From Marinifaba aquimaris (lineage in GTDB: Bacteria; Pseudomonadota; Gammaproteobacteria; Enterobacterales; Alteromonadaceae), in the NCBI RefSeq assembly GCF_013328345.1, contig NZ_JABULX010000005.1, forward strand, positions 124,001 to 188,000: a DNA stretch of 64,000 bases, given 5' to 3'. This document shows, piece after piece, positions 27,911 through 37,057 of the stretch. How positions within the stretch are numbered: position 1 is the stretch's first letter; each line of letters starts with the position of its first letter. The translations under genes were made by a program, and so were the position numbers. Below the pieces are notes generated by a model. The model saw only the letters and a program-made list of their open reading frames with translations. It did no database searches and had not been told where the DNA came from.

Positions 27911-29134
27911 TTATTGCCAATCGGCTTGTTTCAATACCCAGCGCAATTGTGGGTCGGTTTGATTAATGTAGTTTTCGATGCTCATGGGTATAGTGTGGTC
28001 AGGATAAACCGCATCTTTGCCTGAAGTTTGGAAGTGGTACAAGCGTTTTGAATAAGTCACTTTGAGTTTGCTATTTGGCAAAGTGAACTGTCCCATATCC
28101 TGATAGCCAGATGGTTTAGCGCCCGTTGGTTCACCTACTAAAGTGGCATTGAGTATTTGAGCAAATTGCGCAGCATTACTCATTGCAGCTGAGAACGTCA
28201 CATTATCAATTAATACAAATACCCCTGAACGCCAATCTAAACTGTCGGCCAGTACTAAGTGTTGGGCGAGCTTTAAGCCGGCAAAAAAATCGCCGCCGTA
28301 GTTATCGCGTAAATCAATAATTAACTTTTTAGATTGGTTGTTATTGATGTAGTCCAGTAACTTTTCAGCAAGTGAGTCCATTTGTGAAACACTGGCATAG
28401 TGGCGAAATTTAAAATAAACCGCTTGTTTATCGGCTGAACCGGCAAACCAGAGATCTTCAGTTGCGCGTTTTTCAATACGAAAACGCGCTTCATTGCGAT
28501 AGCTAATGAACTCAGTGTATTGGTATTTGCGGCTGCTTTTAAGGGTTTCTACATGCTGCACTTTGTTATTGCGAAAAGTAAACTCAGCTTGTGCTGAATC
28601 AGCGATAATGCCCAAGCCATTGAGTATTTCTGCTTTGGGTAAGTAACGCGCTGTTCTGACGTTCAACGAGTATGGGTTTTCGACAAATTGGGCCACTTGG
28701 TTAACGGCCTGAGCAATTTCTAAAATAGGTTGGCCATCAATTGATACTAACTCTGCACCCAGTAATTTTCGATAATCATGAGTAGTATGTGTCACATAGA
28801 AACGGTTATTAATATGGGTGAGTTCAAAAGGAAAACTGTTTAGTTTTGCCGCCCATAATGGAAAAGCAGTGTGACCGTCGCCAATACTTTGGGTGATCTT
28901 CATCAATTCAACCAAAACTTGGTTGCGCGTCATGTTAGGTAAGTTAGCGGTTAAATCCGCAAGTTTTTGCTCGAATTGGGTTTCGCTTTGTGAGTGGAAT
29001 AAGTCAATGTGATTTTGCTTGAGCTGTGCGGTGTAATATTGGATATCGCTTTGCCACTTTTTCACATCGAGAGCATCACTGGCAAACAGCTTAAATGACG
29101 CGATAAATAGCATGATCAGCAGGTAAAATCGCAT
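27911..29134 (-). CDS. Exported S41 (C-terminal processing/tricorn-like) peptidase
   Basis: 407 aa with a signal peptide (cleavage near LFASD). A helical N-terminal region is followed by a PDZ-like segment ('LLGAELVSIDGQPILEIAQ') and the S41 catalytic domain: 'LIIDLRDNYGGDFFAGLKL' strand and nucleophile Ser in 'NVTFSAAMSNAAQF', then 'VGEPTGAKPSGYQDMG'. Expected to act in the periplasm on unstructured C termini or peptides. AAAGGA lies 8 bases before the ATG. Confidence 0.88.
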   Translation of the reverse strand: MRFYLLIMLFIASFKLFASDALDVKKWQSDIQYYTAQLKQNHIDLFHSQSETQFEQKLADLTANLPNMTRNQVLVELMKITQSIGDGHTAFPLWAAKLNSFPFELTHINNRFYVTHTTHDYRKLLGAELVSIDGQPILEIAQAVNQVAQFVENPYSLNVRTARYLPKAEILNGLGIIADSAQAEFTFRNNKVQHVETLKSSRKYQYTEFISYRNEARFRIEKRATEDLWFAGSADKQAVYFKFRHYASVSQMDSLAEKLLDYINNNQSKKLIIDLRDNYGGDFFAGLKLAQHLVLADSLDWRSGVFVLIDNVTFSAAMSNAAQFAQILNATLVGEPTGAKPSGYQDMGQFTLPNSKLKVTYSKRLYHFQTSGKDAVYPDHTIPMSIENYINQTDPQLRWVLKQADWQ

Positions 29135-29159
29135 GGTTATATCCTTTTATCAATCTTGT

Positions 29160-29540
29160 TTAGTAATGTGCGATATGCCCATCAACCATGGCCCATTCCG
29201 GGCTGCCTAAAAGCTTATAGGGTAGAGCGGCTTCTGCATAGGGGATTTCTTCCAAGGTTATGATAAGCCAACCTTTGTTATCCGATAAAAAAATCATCAA
29301 ATCTTCTTTGGTATTAACATAACCAAAGCTCGATTGCTTGATGTTATCTTCAATTTCAGCTCCCCAACCGTACTTTATTTCCAATTTATAGCTATCTTGC
29401 TCTACTTCGTGATAGCGACCAATTAAAATGGTTTTCGATTTATTAATTAGCTCCAACCAATACTCTGTTTCAGATTGTTCTGCGACGGCAAAATTGGGTA
29501 AAAAACAACAAACCAATAAGTAAGCCAGTAATTTTTTCAT
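29160..29540 (-). CDS. Small exported protein, unknown function
   Basis: 126 aa, signal peptide cleaved near AVAEQ. The mature domain of about 105 aa is alternating alpha/beta ('SKTILIGRYHEVEQDSYKL', 'GWLIITLEEIPYAEAALPY') and ends 'VDGHIAHY'. It starts 3 bases after the upstream hydrolase stop and has its own AAAAGG SD, so the two genes are one transcript. No family recognised. Confidence 0.68.
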   Translation of the reverse strand: MKKLLAYLLVCCFLPNFAVAEQSETEYWLELINKSKTILIGRYHEVEQDSYKLEIKYGWGAEIEDNIKQSSFGYVNTKEDLMIFLSDNKGWLIITLEEIPYAEAALPYKLLGSPEWAMVDGHIAHY

Positions 29541-29543
29541 TGG

Positions 29544-30320
29544 TTATCCTTTTAATGGTTGGGGATTATTTTGACCGGTTTTTTGCGTTTGGATTGCTTC
29601 GTTGTCTAAAAAGCGCGTAATAGATTCAGTCATGTGTTGCGTTAACCAACTCGGGCCTAAATCTGTCATATCGTTGTGTTTTGCATCTGCTATTTTGACA
29701 ACACAAATAGCGTGCTTTTGTCGGTTATTAGCCTCGGGTAAGACGCCTTTATCAGCAGGGAAGTCACTGGCGCGAATCGATAAAATGGGCAAGTTGGGGT
29801 TACGTGGTAAAGGGACTCTGCGGTGATCTAAAGTGATAATTTTATCGACCAATGCAGGCTTTTCAGTTGCGTACCAAGCGGATATATCGCCGCCATTTGA
29901 ATGCCCCACTAACAATATTTTTTTAAAGTTATAGCTGGGGTATTTGGCTGCCAAGTCTTGCTGCAAAAAAGCTAAAGTGGCTGCGCCGCGTTGCCAGTTT
30001 TCACTTCTGTTTTTAAATAGGTCCCCCGATACTGCCAGTGGCGGATCGTTTTTTATTTCATGGCCTACCGACACTGTTAAATAACCCGCCTGAGTTAGTA
30101 GCTCGACTAAAAATTGATATTCAGTGTGGGGAACACCGTAACCATTGCTAATGAAAGCAACTGGGCACTGAGTTGTCGTTGAACATTGAGTTTGCTTGTC
30201 AGGAAAGTGAATCGCCGCTGGTATGGCTCTATCCCTGTGCTTATCAAAAATAGTTGTAGCATTAAGCGGATTGATGGCACAAAAGGCGAGTAAAAAACTT
30301 GAGATAAATTGCTTTAACAT
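29544..30320 (-). CDS. Exported alpha/beta hydrolase
   Basis: 258 aa with signal peptide (near LNATT). Nucleophile elbow GHSNGG in 'KILLVGHSNGGDISAWYA', acid region 'LPILSIRASDFPADKG' and late His in 'DAKHNDMTDLGPSWL', resembling alpha/beta hydrolases of the chlorophyllase/dienelactone type. Possible disulfide near 'QTQCSTTTQCP'. First gene of a short leftward operon with the 126-aa protein, perhaps also the S41 peptidase. Confidence 0.83.
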   Translation of the reverse strand: MLKQFISSFLLAFCAINPLNATTIFDKHRDRAIPAAIHFPDKQTQCSTTTQCPVAFISNGYGVPHTEYQFLVELLTQAGYLTVSVGHEIKNDPPLAVSGDLFKNRSENWQRGAATLAFLQQDLAAKYPSYNFKKILLVGHSNGGDISAWYATEKPALVDKIITLDHRRVPLPRNPNLPILSIRASDFPADKGVLPEANNRQKHAICVVKIADAKHNDMTDLGPSWLTQHMTESITRFLDNEAIQTQKTGQNNPQPLKG

Positions 30321-30431
30321 TAAAAAATACGTTTAAAAATCAAAGCGCTATTTTGTAACTATTGTAGGTTTTAAAGTCAAACAGCAAAGGTTAATAAAAC
30401 CTATAGCTTCGATAAAGTAAATAATCTCACT

Positions 30432-30803
30432 TTAACTTGTGATGGGTTCGTTATTTGAGCATCTCATGTAATTAGCAATTAATTTATCGATAGTGTTTTT
30501 CGATGCATAAGTAATTGAAGTATCCGGAAAATATTTGTACTCACATAAATCTTGGTATTGGGACAAAGTTTTGTGGCACTGTTCGACAGATGAGCCACCT
30601 GTTACTTGGTATAACTCATCATTACACAAGTGGTTGAGTGTTTGATTGGCAACAGCCAATACCTCGTTGCCAGATACAGGGATATTGCGCTCTAGTTTGC
30701 CGCTGATACTCATGAGCTGAGCGTCGGTCGCATTTTGGCTATTGTAGGTTTGGAATCCAAAATAACCGGCTACCACTAGGCTTAAGAAGATAAGCTTATC
30801 CAT
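30432..30803 (-). CDS. Small membrane-anchored or exported protein, unknown function
   Basis: 123 aa. N-terminal hydrophobic segment (residues 3-18, 'KLIFLSLVVAGYFGFQ'), then a polar helical domain with four cysteines ('LNHLCNDELY', 'VEQCHKTL', 'QDLCEYKY', 'NYMRCSNN'), suggesting an extracytoplasmic disulfide-bonded domain. AAGGAT SD. Monocistronic. No family recognised. Confidence 0.65.
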   Translation of the reverse strand: MDKLIFLSLVVAGYFGFQTYNSQNATDAQLMSISGKLERNIPVSGNEVLAVANQTLNHLCNDELYQVTGGSSVEQCHKTLSQYQDLCEYKYFPDTSITYASKNTIDKLIANYMRCSNNEPITS

Positions 30804-31002
30804 GTTTTCATCCTTGCTATTATTATTTTACCTAAGGCTTTTACTAGCTCTTAGCAATAACCATTCCCAGTTAAAAAGTATAATAAATACAATAGGTTAA
30901 GTTTTTTTAAAATTGGGCTTTAATAAATCTGTAAACAATCTCGACAGCGTGAATACCTGTATTAAATGCAGGTTTATCAAGCTGTTAGCAGATGACATTT
31001 AC

Positions 31003-31029
31003 AGTGGGAGCACGATTTAAGTGCTCCTT
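31003..31029. terminator. Hairpin downstream of esterase gene
   Basis: GGAGCAC and GTGCTCC form a stem with a short loop. The T-rich tail is on the plus strand, so its role for the leftward esterase gene is uncertain. Confidence 0.4.
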
Positions 31030-31041
31030 TTATTAAACCTG

Positions 31042-32082
31042 TTATTTAAATTCTTGGCCGATAAATACCAATGCTTCGGCTATGCGTTCTTTTAAGTTTT
31101 CACCGTGCCCGCCTGGGTATACTTTACTCGATAGATCTAAACCTAAGTTACTCAACTCATCGTTGATAAAAGCTAGGCTTTGTAAGCTTTGTTCGCCTTC
31201 TCCTTCACCCATACCGGTGAAGACGGCAAGGTGACTGTAGTCGTTGTTAGCGATTTCAGGCTGGTTAATTTGATATTCGAGGGATAAGTTCGAAATAGCT
31301 TGGAAATCGGCAAAGCTAAAGTTCTGTTTGATAAAGCTAGGTGGGTTACTAACATCATGCGAATTCACTTGTGCTAATGCCATAAAAATATGGGCAAAGT
31401 AGGTCATTTCTTCGCGTTTACCCGTGTAGTTAGCCAGTTGTGGTTGGATGGCACTATAAACACCGGCAAAAGCAGGGGCAGGTAAAGTGCGCAGTAACAT
31501 CCAAGCTGGGCCTGATGCTGTGACGGCACTAAAGAGTTCAGGTCGTTCTAGCATGATACTCAAAGCGCCGTAGCCACCCATTGACTGGCCAAGTAATGCG
31601 CGGTTATCTGGCGTTGCTAAGGTACGGAACTTAGTATCGATTTGCGGAATTAAATCTTCGATAAAGTAATCACGCCAAAAGCCAGTTACTGGCGAGTTTT
31701 GGTACCAGCCACCAAAGTGGCGAGTATCAAAATCGGCCACAACCACAATTGTTTCAGGCATATCGCCTGCTGAAATTAAACCGTCCAGCATAGGCTGTAA
31801 GTCAGGTTCTACGATATTGGGGTCATCGTTAAAGTATGAACTGGCTAAGCCACCCGCCCCGTGTAACACATAAACAACAGGGTAGTGTTTTTGTCTATTT
31901 TCATAATAACCACGTGGTAAATAAACGATCACTTCTCGGCCATGATGAAGATGCAATACATTGTTTTTCAAGGCATCGCCTTTGATGTAATGACTTTCGA
32001 CTAACCCGTGATCTGGATAGACATCCGCTTGGGCAGTAAAACCAATTAATGAGAGTAAAAATAGCGCCATTTTAAATTTCAT
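31042..32082 (-). CDS. Exported esterase D/antigen-85-type alpha/beta hydrolase
   Basis: 346 aa from the ATG at 32082, where AAGGAAG lies 5 bases upstream and a signal peptide begins ('MKFKMALFLLSLIGFTAQA'). Seen: 'YPVVYVLHGAGGLASSYF', nucleophile GQSMGGYGAL and terminal His in 'YPGGHGENLKERI'. These match the putative-esterase family (enterochelin esterase, S-formylglutathione hydrolase, feruloyl esterase relatives). Periplasmic or secreted; ester substrate unknown. Divergent from the AraC-type membrane regulator. Confidence 0.87.
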   Translation of the reverse strand: MKFKMALFLLSLIGFTAQADVYPDHGLVESHYIKGDALKNNVLHLHHGREVIVYLPRGYYENRQKHYPVVYVLHGAGGLASSYFNDDPNIVEPDLQPMLDGLISAGDMPETIVVVADFDTRHFGGWYQNSPVTGFWRDYFIEDLIPQIDTKFRTLATPDNRALLGQSMGGYGALSIMLERPELFSAVTASGPAWMLLRTLPAPAFAGVYSAIQPQLANYTGKREEMTYFAHIFMALAQVNSHDVSNPPSFIKQNFSFADFQAISNLSLEYQINQPEIANNDYSHLAVFTGMGEGEGEQSLQSLAFINDELSNLGLDLSSKVYPGGHGENLKERIAEALVFIGQEFK

Positions 32083-32325
32083 TTTTTCTTCCTTACTTAT
32101 TTGAGTGATTGGCTTTATTAACGTGATTGCTTGTTTTATGAACAAGTCGTAACATCAAGCTTTAATAAAGTTGATTTACCCTAACCGATTGCAAGGTGTG
32201 GAATTTGTCGTTCGTTAAAATGACTTGTTTTTTATATTTATTATTGTAAAACATAGTGTTAACTAAGTAATTCTTAGCTAAGTGACCATAGATTCACACG
32301 GAAAAAGATAGATAAGAGAGTAAAT

Positions 32326-33369
32326 ATGTTGGCTGAATCACTGAAAGCGTTTTATTTAATCAGCGCAGTGTTGGTTTTCTTTATTTCACTGTCGTTAGTG
32401 CTGATTCAGAAGGGAATATCTAGGCAGCAAGGCATTCAACTCAGCGTCTTTTGGATTTTGATATTAACCCCATTATCTGAGTATTTTTATCTAGCGTTTG
32501 GTCATTTTCCTTGGGTCATTGGTGCGATTACCTATGGCTCTATTTTATTGATCGGTCCGCTTATTTACATTGCTTATCGCTTTGAAGAACAGCCCGATAA
32601 CCCTTTACCTAATTACTACCTGCATTTCTTACCTTTTGTTGTGTTTTACACCGCGGCATTGATTGACCCTAAAGGTATTCCAAATGCGTTAATCATAATG
32701 TATATCGCACAAATTCTGGCTTACCAATATGTTCTTGGACGTCGTGTATGGAGCTTTTTTGCCAATAAGCAGCCTCTGGCTAATAACCCGCAAAGCCTAG
32801 TAAATATCAATGCACTTTGTTTGTTTTACCTATTGGTTGCCACGGCTTATCAAACCCAAATTACCCTATATGCGATGCAATCTGATTTACTCCGGTTGAT
32901 TTGGGATATCACCAATATTTTCACCTTTATTTATGTGGTGTTATTGGCCGCGGGTTACATTCGTTTTATTCGTTCGCAATTGGCTAATAACAATAAAAAA
33001 GTACGTGAACACGAGCTCAGTAACACCGTAGTGGTTGAACAAAAAACAGCGATAAAACAGTTGTTTGAGCGAGAGAAATTACATTTAAATAATGAACTAT
33101 CTCTCAGTGATTTAGCTGAGCAACTCGATCTGACTCAGCATCAAACCTCAGAGCTGCTGAATGAACATATGGGCACCAATTTTTATGAGCTGCTCAATCA
33201 GTATCGAGTGCAAAGTGCTGCAGAAATGCTAAAAAGCCGACCGCAGGCTGAGTCGATGACAGATATCTTTTTAGCTGCGGGTTTCAACAATAAAAACACC
33301 TTTTATCGCGAGTTTAAAAAGGTGTATTCGATTCCACCTGGTGAGTTCAGAGCTAAGTTGCTAAGTTAG
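32326..33369 (+). CDS. Membrane AraC-family transcriptional regulator
   Basis: 347 aa. Seven-or-so TM segments in residues 1-215 ('YLISAVLVFFISLSLVLIQ', 'WVIGAITYGSILLIGPLIY') are followed by a cytoplasmic AraC/XylS DNA-binding domain ('ELSLSDLAEQLDLTQHQTS', 'NFYELLNQYRVQSAAEML', 'AAGFNNKNTFYREFKKVYS'). A one-component membrane sensor. Its 3' end overlaps the convergent acetyltransferase gene by 17 bases. The divergent esterase gene is a plausible target. Confidence 0.88.
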   Translation: MLAESLKAFYLISAVLVFFISLSLVLIQKGISRQQGIQLSVFWILILTPLSEYFYLAFGHFPWVIGAITYGSILLIGPLIYIAYRFEEQPDNPLPNYYLHFLPFVVFYTAALIDPKGIPNALIIMYIAQILAYQYVLGRRVWSFFANKQPLANNPQSLVNINALCLFYLLVATAYQTQITLYAMQSDLLRLIWDITNIFTFIYVVLLAAGYIRFIRSQLANNNKKVREHELSNTVVVEQKTAIKQLFEREKLHLNNELSLSDLAEQLDLTQHQTSELLNEHMGTNFYELLNQYRVQSAAEMLKSRPQAESMTDIFLAAGFNNKNTFYREFKKVYSIPPGEFRAKLLS

Positions 33370-33913
33370 TTTTTATCACCCGCGCTGGATTACCAGCAAT
33401 GATCAGGTTATCAGCAAAGCTTTTGGTGACCACAGAACCTGCGCCCACAATGACATTGTTACCCAGCGTGACGCCTGGGTTGATGGTGACGTGTCCACCT
33501 AGCCAGCAGTCATCACCAATCGTGATAGGCTTGGCATATTCCAAGCCATTGGCTCGCTTTACTGGGTCTAATGGATGCGTGGCGGTATAAATCCCAACTT
33601 GTGGGCCAATAAAGCAATTTTTGCCAATGCGAACTTCTGCTACATCTAAAATGACGCAGCCGAAATTAGTATAAAAATTATCTCCAACATGAATGTTCTC
33701 ACCGTAATCACAGTGAAATGGCGACTCAATGTGAATACGCTCTGTTGATGAACCTAACAGCTGTTTAATTAGATGTTGGCGCGTTTCAACTTGCGCCATA
33801 CTGGTTTGATTCAGCGTTTCAAGCTTTAACCTTGCGTCCATACGCAGCGCAGTTAATTGCACATTACTTGGATCATAAAGCTGACCCGCCAACATTTTAG
33901 ATAACTCAGACAC
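33353..33913 (-). CDS. maa: Sugar O-acetyltransferase (maltose/galactoside acetyltransferase type)
   Basis: 186 aa left-handed beta-helix enzyme. N-terminal 'SKMLAGQLYDPSNVQLTALR' is the Maa/LacA/NodL start signature, followed by hexapeptide repeats ('IHIESPFHCDYGENIHVGDN', 'ATHPLDPVKRANGLEYAKPI', 'VGAGSVVTKSFADNLIIAGN') with the catalytic-type His in the TATHP segment. Acetyl-CoA donor to a sugar hydroxyl. The GTG at 33913 is preferred (AGAGG 6 bases upstream); a TTG at 33919 and ATG at 33895 are alternatives. Confidence 0.9.
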   Translation of the reverse strand: MSELSKMLAGQLYDPSNVQLTALRMDARLKLETLNQTSMAQVETRQHLIKQLLGSSTERIHIESPFHCDYGENIHVGDNFYTNFGCVILDVAEVRIGKNCFIGPQVGIYTATHPLDPVKRANGLEYAKPITIGDDCWLGGHVTINPGVTLGNNVIVGAGSVVTKSFADNLIIAGNPARVIKTNLAT

Positions 33914-33988
33914 TGACAACCTCTGGTTAATATTGCCTCTTTTGGGTAGGACTCAATTAACAAAAATTAGTTTAGTTAGCGCACTTAT

Positions 33989-34888
33989 TTAATTACCGGC
34001 AAGCGGATATCGCTGAATATTAGCGAGTGTTTGTGTTGCTAAGTCGAGTTCAAAAACAACCAGTTGGTCGCTTGTTGAGCTGTGCTCTAAAATGCGTTTG
34101 CCCGTTGTTGATTCGGTTGGAAAAGCTGGCTTTGCAGGAACGCTCACCACGCTTTTGGCTTGGCGCATGTCTAGGCTTTCTTCAATACCGTGGCGGTTGT
34201 TAACTATGATAGGTACACCGCTTTGTTGCGCTCTATCTTCCCAAGTTGTTCCTGGGCCATACAATCCAGGTGCCCAGTTAGCACTTGAAATCAACAGCTC
34301 TGCGCCTTGTTCAGTTAACCGTTGGGTATGTGTTGTAGGCCAAGCATCGGCACAGATGAGCAGGCCAACTTGAGTTTCATCTACCTCAACTAAGGTGGGT
34401 GTTTTGCCTTTACTCGACCACGCTTCTGAACCGGGAATGGTATTTATTTTGCGGTGACGGGCTAACACTTCACCTTGTCTATCAATTACAAATAAAGTGT
34501 TATAGCTCAACTCTGTGGTTGGATCTTTTTCGAGATGACTTAAAAACAAAACCAAGTCGAGTTGATCTGCAGTTTGTTGCAAGCTTTGGGTATAGCTATC
34601 AGTCCCCGGTTTTATCCAGTCAGTACCTAAGGTGTAGCGAAAGCGGTAGCCTGTTAGTGTCAGCTCAGGCGTAACCACCCAGTGTACGCCATGTTGCTTG
34701 GCAAGCTGCATGCCTTGCTTCACTCGTTCGGTATTGGCCGTTAAATCGGCTGTTGTGGTTGCCCATTTAGGCGCGATATGCAACAGGCCTACTGTGATTG
34801 TTGAGGCTTTGGGTTCACTGGTTTTTAACTGGGTCTGACTACAACCAATCAATGTGGTAATGAACAGAAGTGGAATCAATTTTTTCAT
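33989..34888 (-). CDS. Nitrilase-superfamily amidohydrolase lipoprotein
   Basis: 299 aa. Lipobox LIGC (Cys16). The CN-hydrolase fold has all three catalytic residues: Glu75 in 'TPELTLTGY', Lys147 in 'HRKINTIPG' and Cys179 in 'LLICADAWP', plus 'ISSANWAPG'. Nitrilase family members hydrolyse amides or nitriles; a lipid-anchored periplasmic form is uncommon. It begins 3 bases after the CbiZ-like gene with no clear SD of its own, so it is probably read as the last gene of the cobalamin-riboswitch operon. Action on a corrinoid amide is inference only. Confidence 0.87.
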   Translation of the reverse strand: MKKLIPLLFITTLIGCSQTQLKTSEPKASTITVGLLHIAPKWATTTADLTANTERVKQGMQLAKQHGVHWVVTPELTLTGYRFRYTLGTDWIKPGTDSYTQSLQQTADQLDLVLFLSHLEKDPTTELSYNTLFVIDRQGEVLARHRKINTIPGSEAWSSKGKTPTLVEVDETQVGLLICADAWPTTHTQRLTEQGAELLISSANWAPGLYGPGTTWEDRAQQSGVPIIVNNRHGIEESLDMRQAKSVVSVPAKPAFPTESTTGKRILEHSSTSDQLVVFELDLATQTLANIQRYPLAGN

Positions 34889-34891
34889 TTT

Positions 34892-36223
34892 TTAGCGCCA
34901 TTTATATTGCCAGCCCAATGCTAGCGCGTGAGTAAATAACTCGATAAAAGCTTGCTGTTGTTCATGTTGAGTTGCTTGTTGTTTCAGTGCAGCAGGAGGC
35001 AGTTCAAGTTGTTGCCAAAAGGTTGGCCAGTGCTGAGGTTTTGCTGATAATGCTACTGCAATTTGCGCTGCTTGGTCGCGAAATACCTCGGCTTGGATCG
35101 CTACAGGTAGCGCTTGGTATTGCCATTTATCTAATACACTTGCGTAGGCATACGCGCTGGCACTGAGTCTGGCGTCGTTAATCAGAGCATTGATATTTTG
35201 CTCGGCTAAATCGTATTCACTGCTTGGTAGATGTGTTTGTAAATGCTCTAGTAAGCGGTTTTTACTCAAACCAAATCGCGCGAGCGCATGCAAAACATTG
35301 TGATGTTGCACCGCATCCATTTTATTTTGCCAAAGTAGTGCATCAAGCACCGCTTTTTTAACCGTTTTTCCAACGAGTTCACCCAGTTTTAAATGGCCAC
35401 TGGCACTGGGAAGTGCAGGACTGTCGAGACTAATAGGCGAGGCAATGATCAGCTGATCGGTTCCCGTTCCCGTGGCTAAATGGCTTGATTGGCCACTGCC
35501 GATACTCAGCTCGCTCAGTGCTGCTGATTTGGCTTCTGTCGCTAACATAGCAATTTTTTGCTGTGCTCCATGACTGACCGCCTTATTGACCAATACCATA
35601 ATATTGATCGTGCCCTGATGGTCTGTTTTAGGTTGTGTTTGTTGTGGCACAGCTTTGTTCTTTTTCGGTACTCTGGGCGTTGGTTGTACTTTTTTATTTG
35701 ATACCTTTTGGCCATCAATTTGCTGGTACCAACGGGTATTATCACCGGCCCTTAGAGCATTGTTTTTAACCCCTGCCGTAGCAAAGACAGTGACCGTTAA
35801 ATCTTTGAAACTGTTAGATACGCTGGCCATTTGTTGCATGTTGGCCGCTGTGCCCATTAACGCCATTTCATTGGGATTGATGGCTAATCTTTTGGCTATG
35901 GTAGTGTGATAACTTTCTCGACTTTGGCTAATTTGCGCCATAAATCGCTGGTTATCACCTTTGGCTTCCATACTTTGATGATTGACCAGATAACGAATAT
36001 TTTCAGACTGACCTCCGTTGTAGCTAGAAGTTGAGATCACTTGATGTGGTGTCAGTAGCTCTACAATAAAGTACTGCCCTTGGCGACTAGCTCGATAAGC
36101 GTCACTTTGGCTAATAACTGTTTGGTGGCTTAAACCTTGTGCTTGGGTGGCTGCGTTTGCCGAGCCTGATAAAACTGCCCAGCCTGTCACTAAGGCTGCG
36201 AATAACCCGTATTTAGTTGCCAT
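34892..36223 (-). CDS. cbiZ: Exported CbiZ-like adenosylcobinamide amidohydrolase
   Basis: 443 aa. CbiZ cleaves the aminopropanol amide of adenosylcobinamide so that salvaged corrinoids re-enter synthesis as cobyric acid. Family motifs: SSYNGG at 66-71, TAGVKNNALRAGD at 149-161, GTINIMVLVN at 204-213, TEAKSAAL at 229-236, ATGTGTD at 250-256 and 'KLGELVGKTVKKAVLDAL' near 279-296. Unusual: an N-terminal signal peptide (1-24, ANAA) predicts export, a Pro/Lys/Gln-rich insert occupies about 165-203, and about 145 extra helical residues follow the core. Known CbiZ is cytoplasmic and compact. AGGAG SD; overlaps the DUF2149 gene by 11 bases. Confidence 0.86.
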   Translation of the reverse strand: MATKYGLFAALVTGWAVLSGSANAATQAQGLSHQTVISQSDAYRASRQGQYFIVELLTPHQVISTSSYNGGQSENIRYLVNHQSMEAKGDNQRFMAQISQSRESYHTTIAKRLAINPNEMALMGTAANMQQMASVSNSFKDLTVTVFATAGVKNNALRAGDNTRWYQQIDGQKVSNKKVQPTPRVPKKNKAVPQQTQPKTDHQGTINIMVLVNKAVSHGAQQKIAMLATEAKSAALSELSIGSGQSSHLATGTGTDQLIIASPISLDSPALPSASGHLKLGELVGKTVKKAVLDALLWQNKMDAVQHHNVLHALARFGLSKNRLLEHLQTHLPSSEYDLAEQNINALINDARLSASAYAYASVLDKWQYQALPVAIQAEVFRDQAAQIAVALSAKPQHWPTFWQQLELPPAALKQQATQHEQQQAFIELFTHALALGWQYKWR

Positions 36224-36566
36224 TGGCTTGCTCCTGACTAATTAAGATCAGCTTGCCGGTTTTGGGGTCTTTATACACTTGACCAAGTGATTCCATGCCT
36301 TGATGGTTTCCCTGTATGGCTTGCTTAAGCGAATCTGGTGTATCGACTAATTCTTTACCGGTCGATACTTGAATTGTCTGTTGCTGATTGGGAGTGATGT
36401 TGAGCTTTTTTTGCAGTTCAGGGCTTTGTGCGACTAAAGCCAACATTAAACCCAAAGAGAACACCAACATCACATCCATGATATTGGCAAAACCTGCCAG
36501 TGGGTCATTATCGTCTTCGGCAAAATGTGAGCTTTGCCAAGATGGCTTTTGCTTTGGGTTAGCCAT
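36213..36566 (-). CDS. DUF2149 (HmuV-like, ExbD-like) membrane protein
   Basis: 117 aa with one TM segment (about residues 27-46) following '[18 protein letters not shown]', the DUF2149 signature. The C-terminal periplasmic domain contains '[11 protein letters not shown]' and '[16 protein letters not shown]'. The TM-plus-small-periplasmic-domain topology, with an acidic residue in the membrane helix (Asp in 'NIMDVMLVF'), parallels ExbD/TolR. The ATG at 36566 is preferred (GAGG upstream). It overlaps the proton-channel gene by 8 bases and the CbiZ-like gene by 11, so it is tightly coupled. Confidence 0.85.
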   Translation of the reverse strand: MANPKQKPSWQSSHFAEDDNDPLAGFANIMDVMLVFSLGLMLALVAQSPELQKKLNITPNQQQTIQVSTGKELVDTPDSLKQAIQGNHQGMESLGQVYKDPKTGKLILISQEQANGN

Positions 36567-37053
36567 TGTCAGCGACCTCATCGCAATCGGTGATCAGTTG
36601 CCAAGTTTGATCGTACCAACGACGGCGCACACGCCCTAAAACATAAGCGATTAAGCCCACCAATAAACCAATCACTGTGGTATCAAATGCGACAGTCAGT
36701 GCCGTGGCTAAAATATCAATATTGCCTGAACCTAAAGCGGTTAAACCTGGGCCAAGTGGAATCAGCGTACCCATCAAGCCTAAAATAGGACCAGAGCGGG
36801 CTAGTAAATCTACTCGCTCTAATCGCTTTGCTGCATAGTTTTGAAATGTCTGCTGTAACTGGTTTTGCGCTTTAGCACTGAGCGTTTTTTTGGCAACATT
36901 GCGATAGGTTTTTAGTGTATTAAAACGCTCTGCCACTAACTGACCTAGCTCCCATAAAATGGCTATCAGCGTTAGAGCCAGCGCAAAAATAACAGGATAA
37001 AGCAGCCAAGCAACCACTTGGTGTAACATGCCGAGTATTAAGCCGTGGTCCAT
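36559..37053 (-). CDS. MotA/TolQ/ExbB-family proton channel
   Basis: 164 aa with three hydrophobic regions: one near the N terminus (residues 10-34) and two in '[20 protein letters not shown]' and '[20 protein letters not shown]', which match the TolQ/ExbB TM2-TM3 core including the conserved Gly/Pro/Thr residues. Predicted to pair with the DUF2149 protein as a proton-driven motor. AAGGA 8 bases before the ATG; starts 4 bases after the CobN-like stop. Confidence 0.88.
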   Translation of the reverse strand: MDHGLILGMLHQVVAWLLYPVIFALALTLIAILWELGQLVAERFNTLKTYRNVAKKTLSAKAQNQLQQTFQNYAAKRLERVDLLARSGPILGLMGTLIPLGPGLTALGSGNIDILATALTVAFDTTVIGLLVGLIAYVLGRVRRRWYDQTWQLITDCDEVADNG

Positions 37054-37057
37054 TTTT

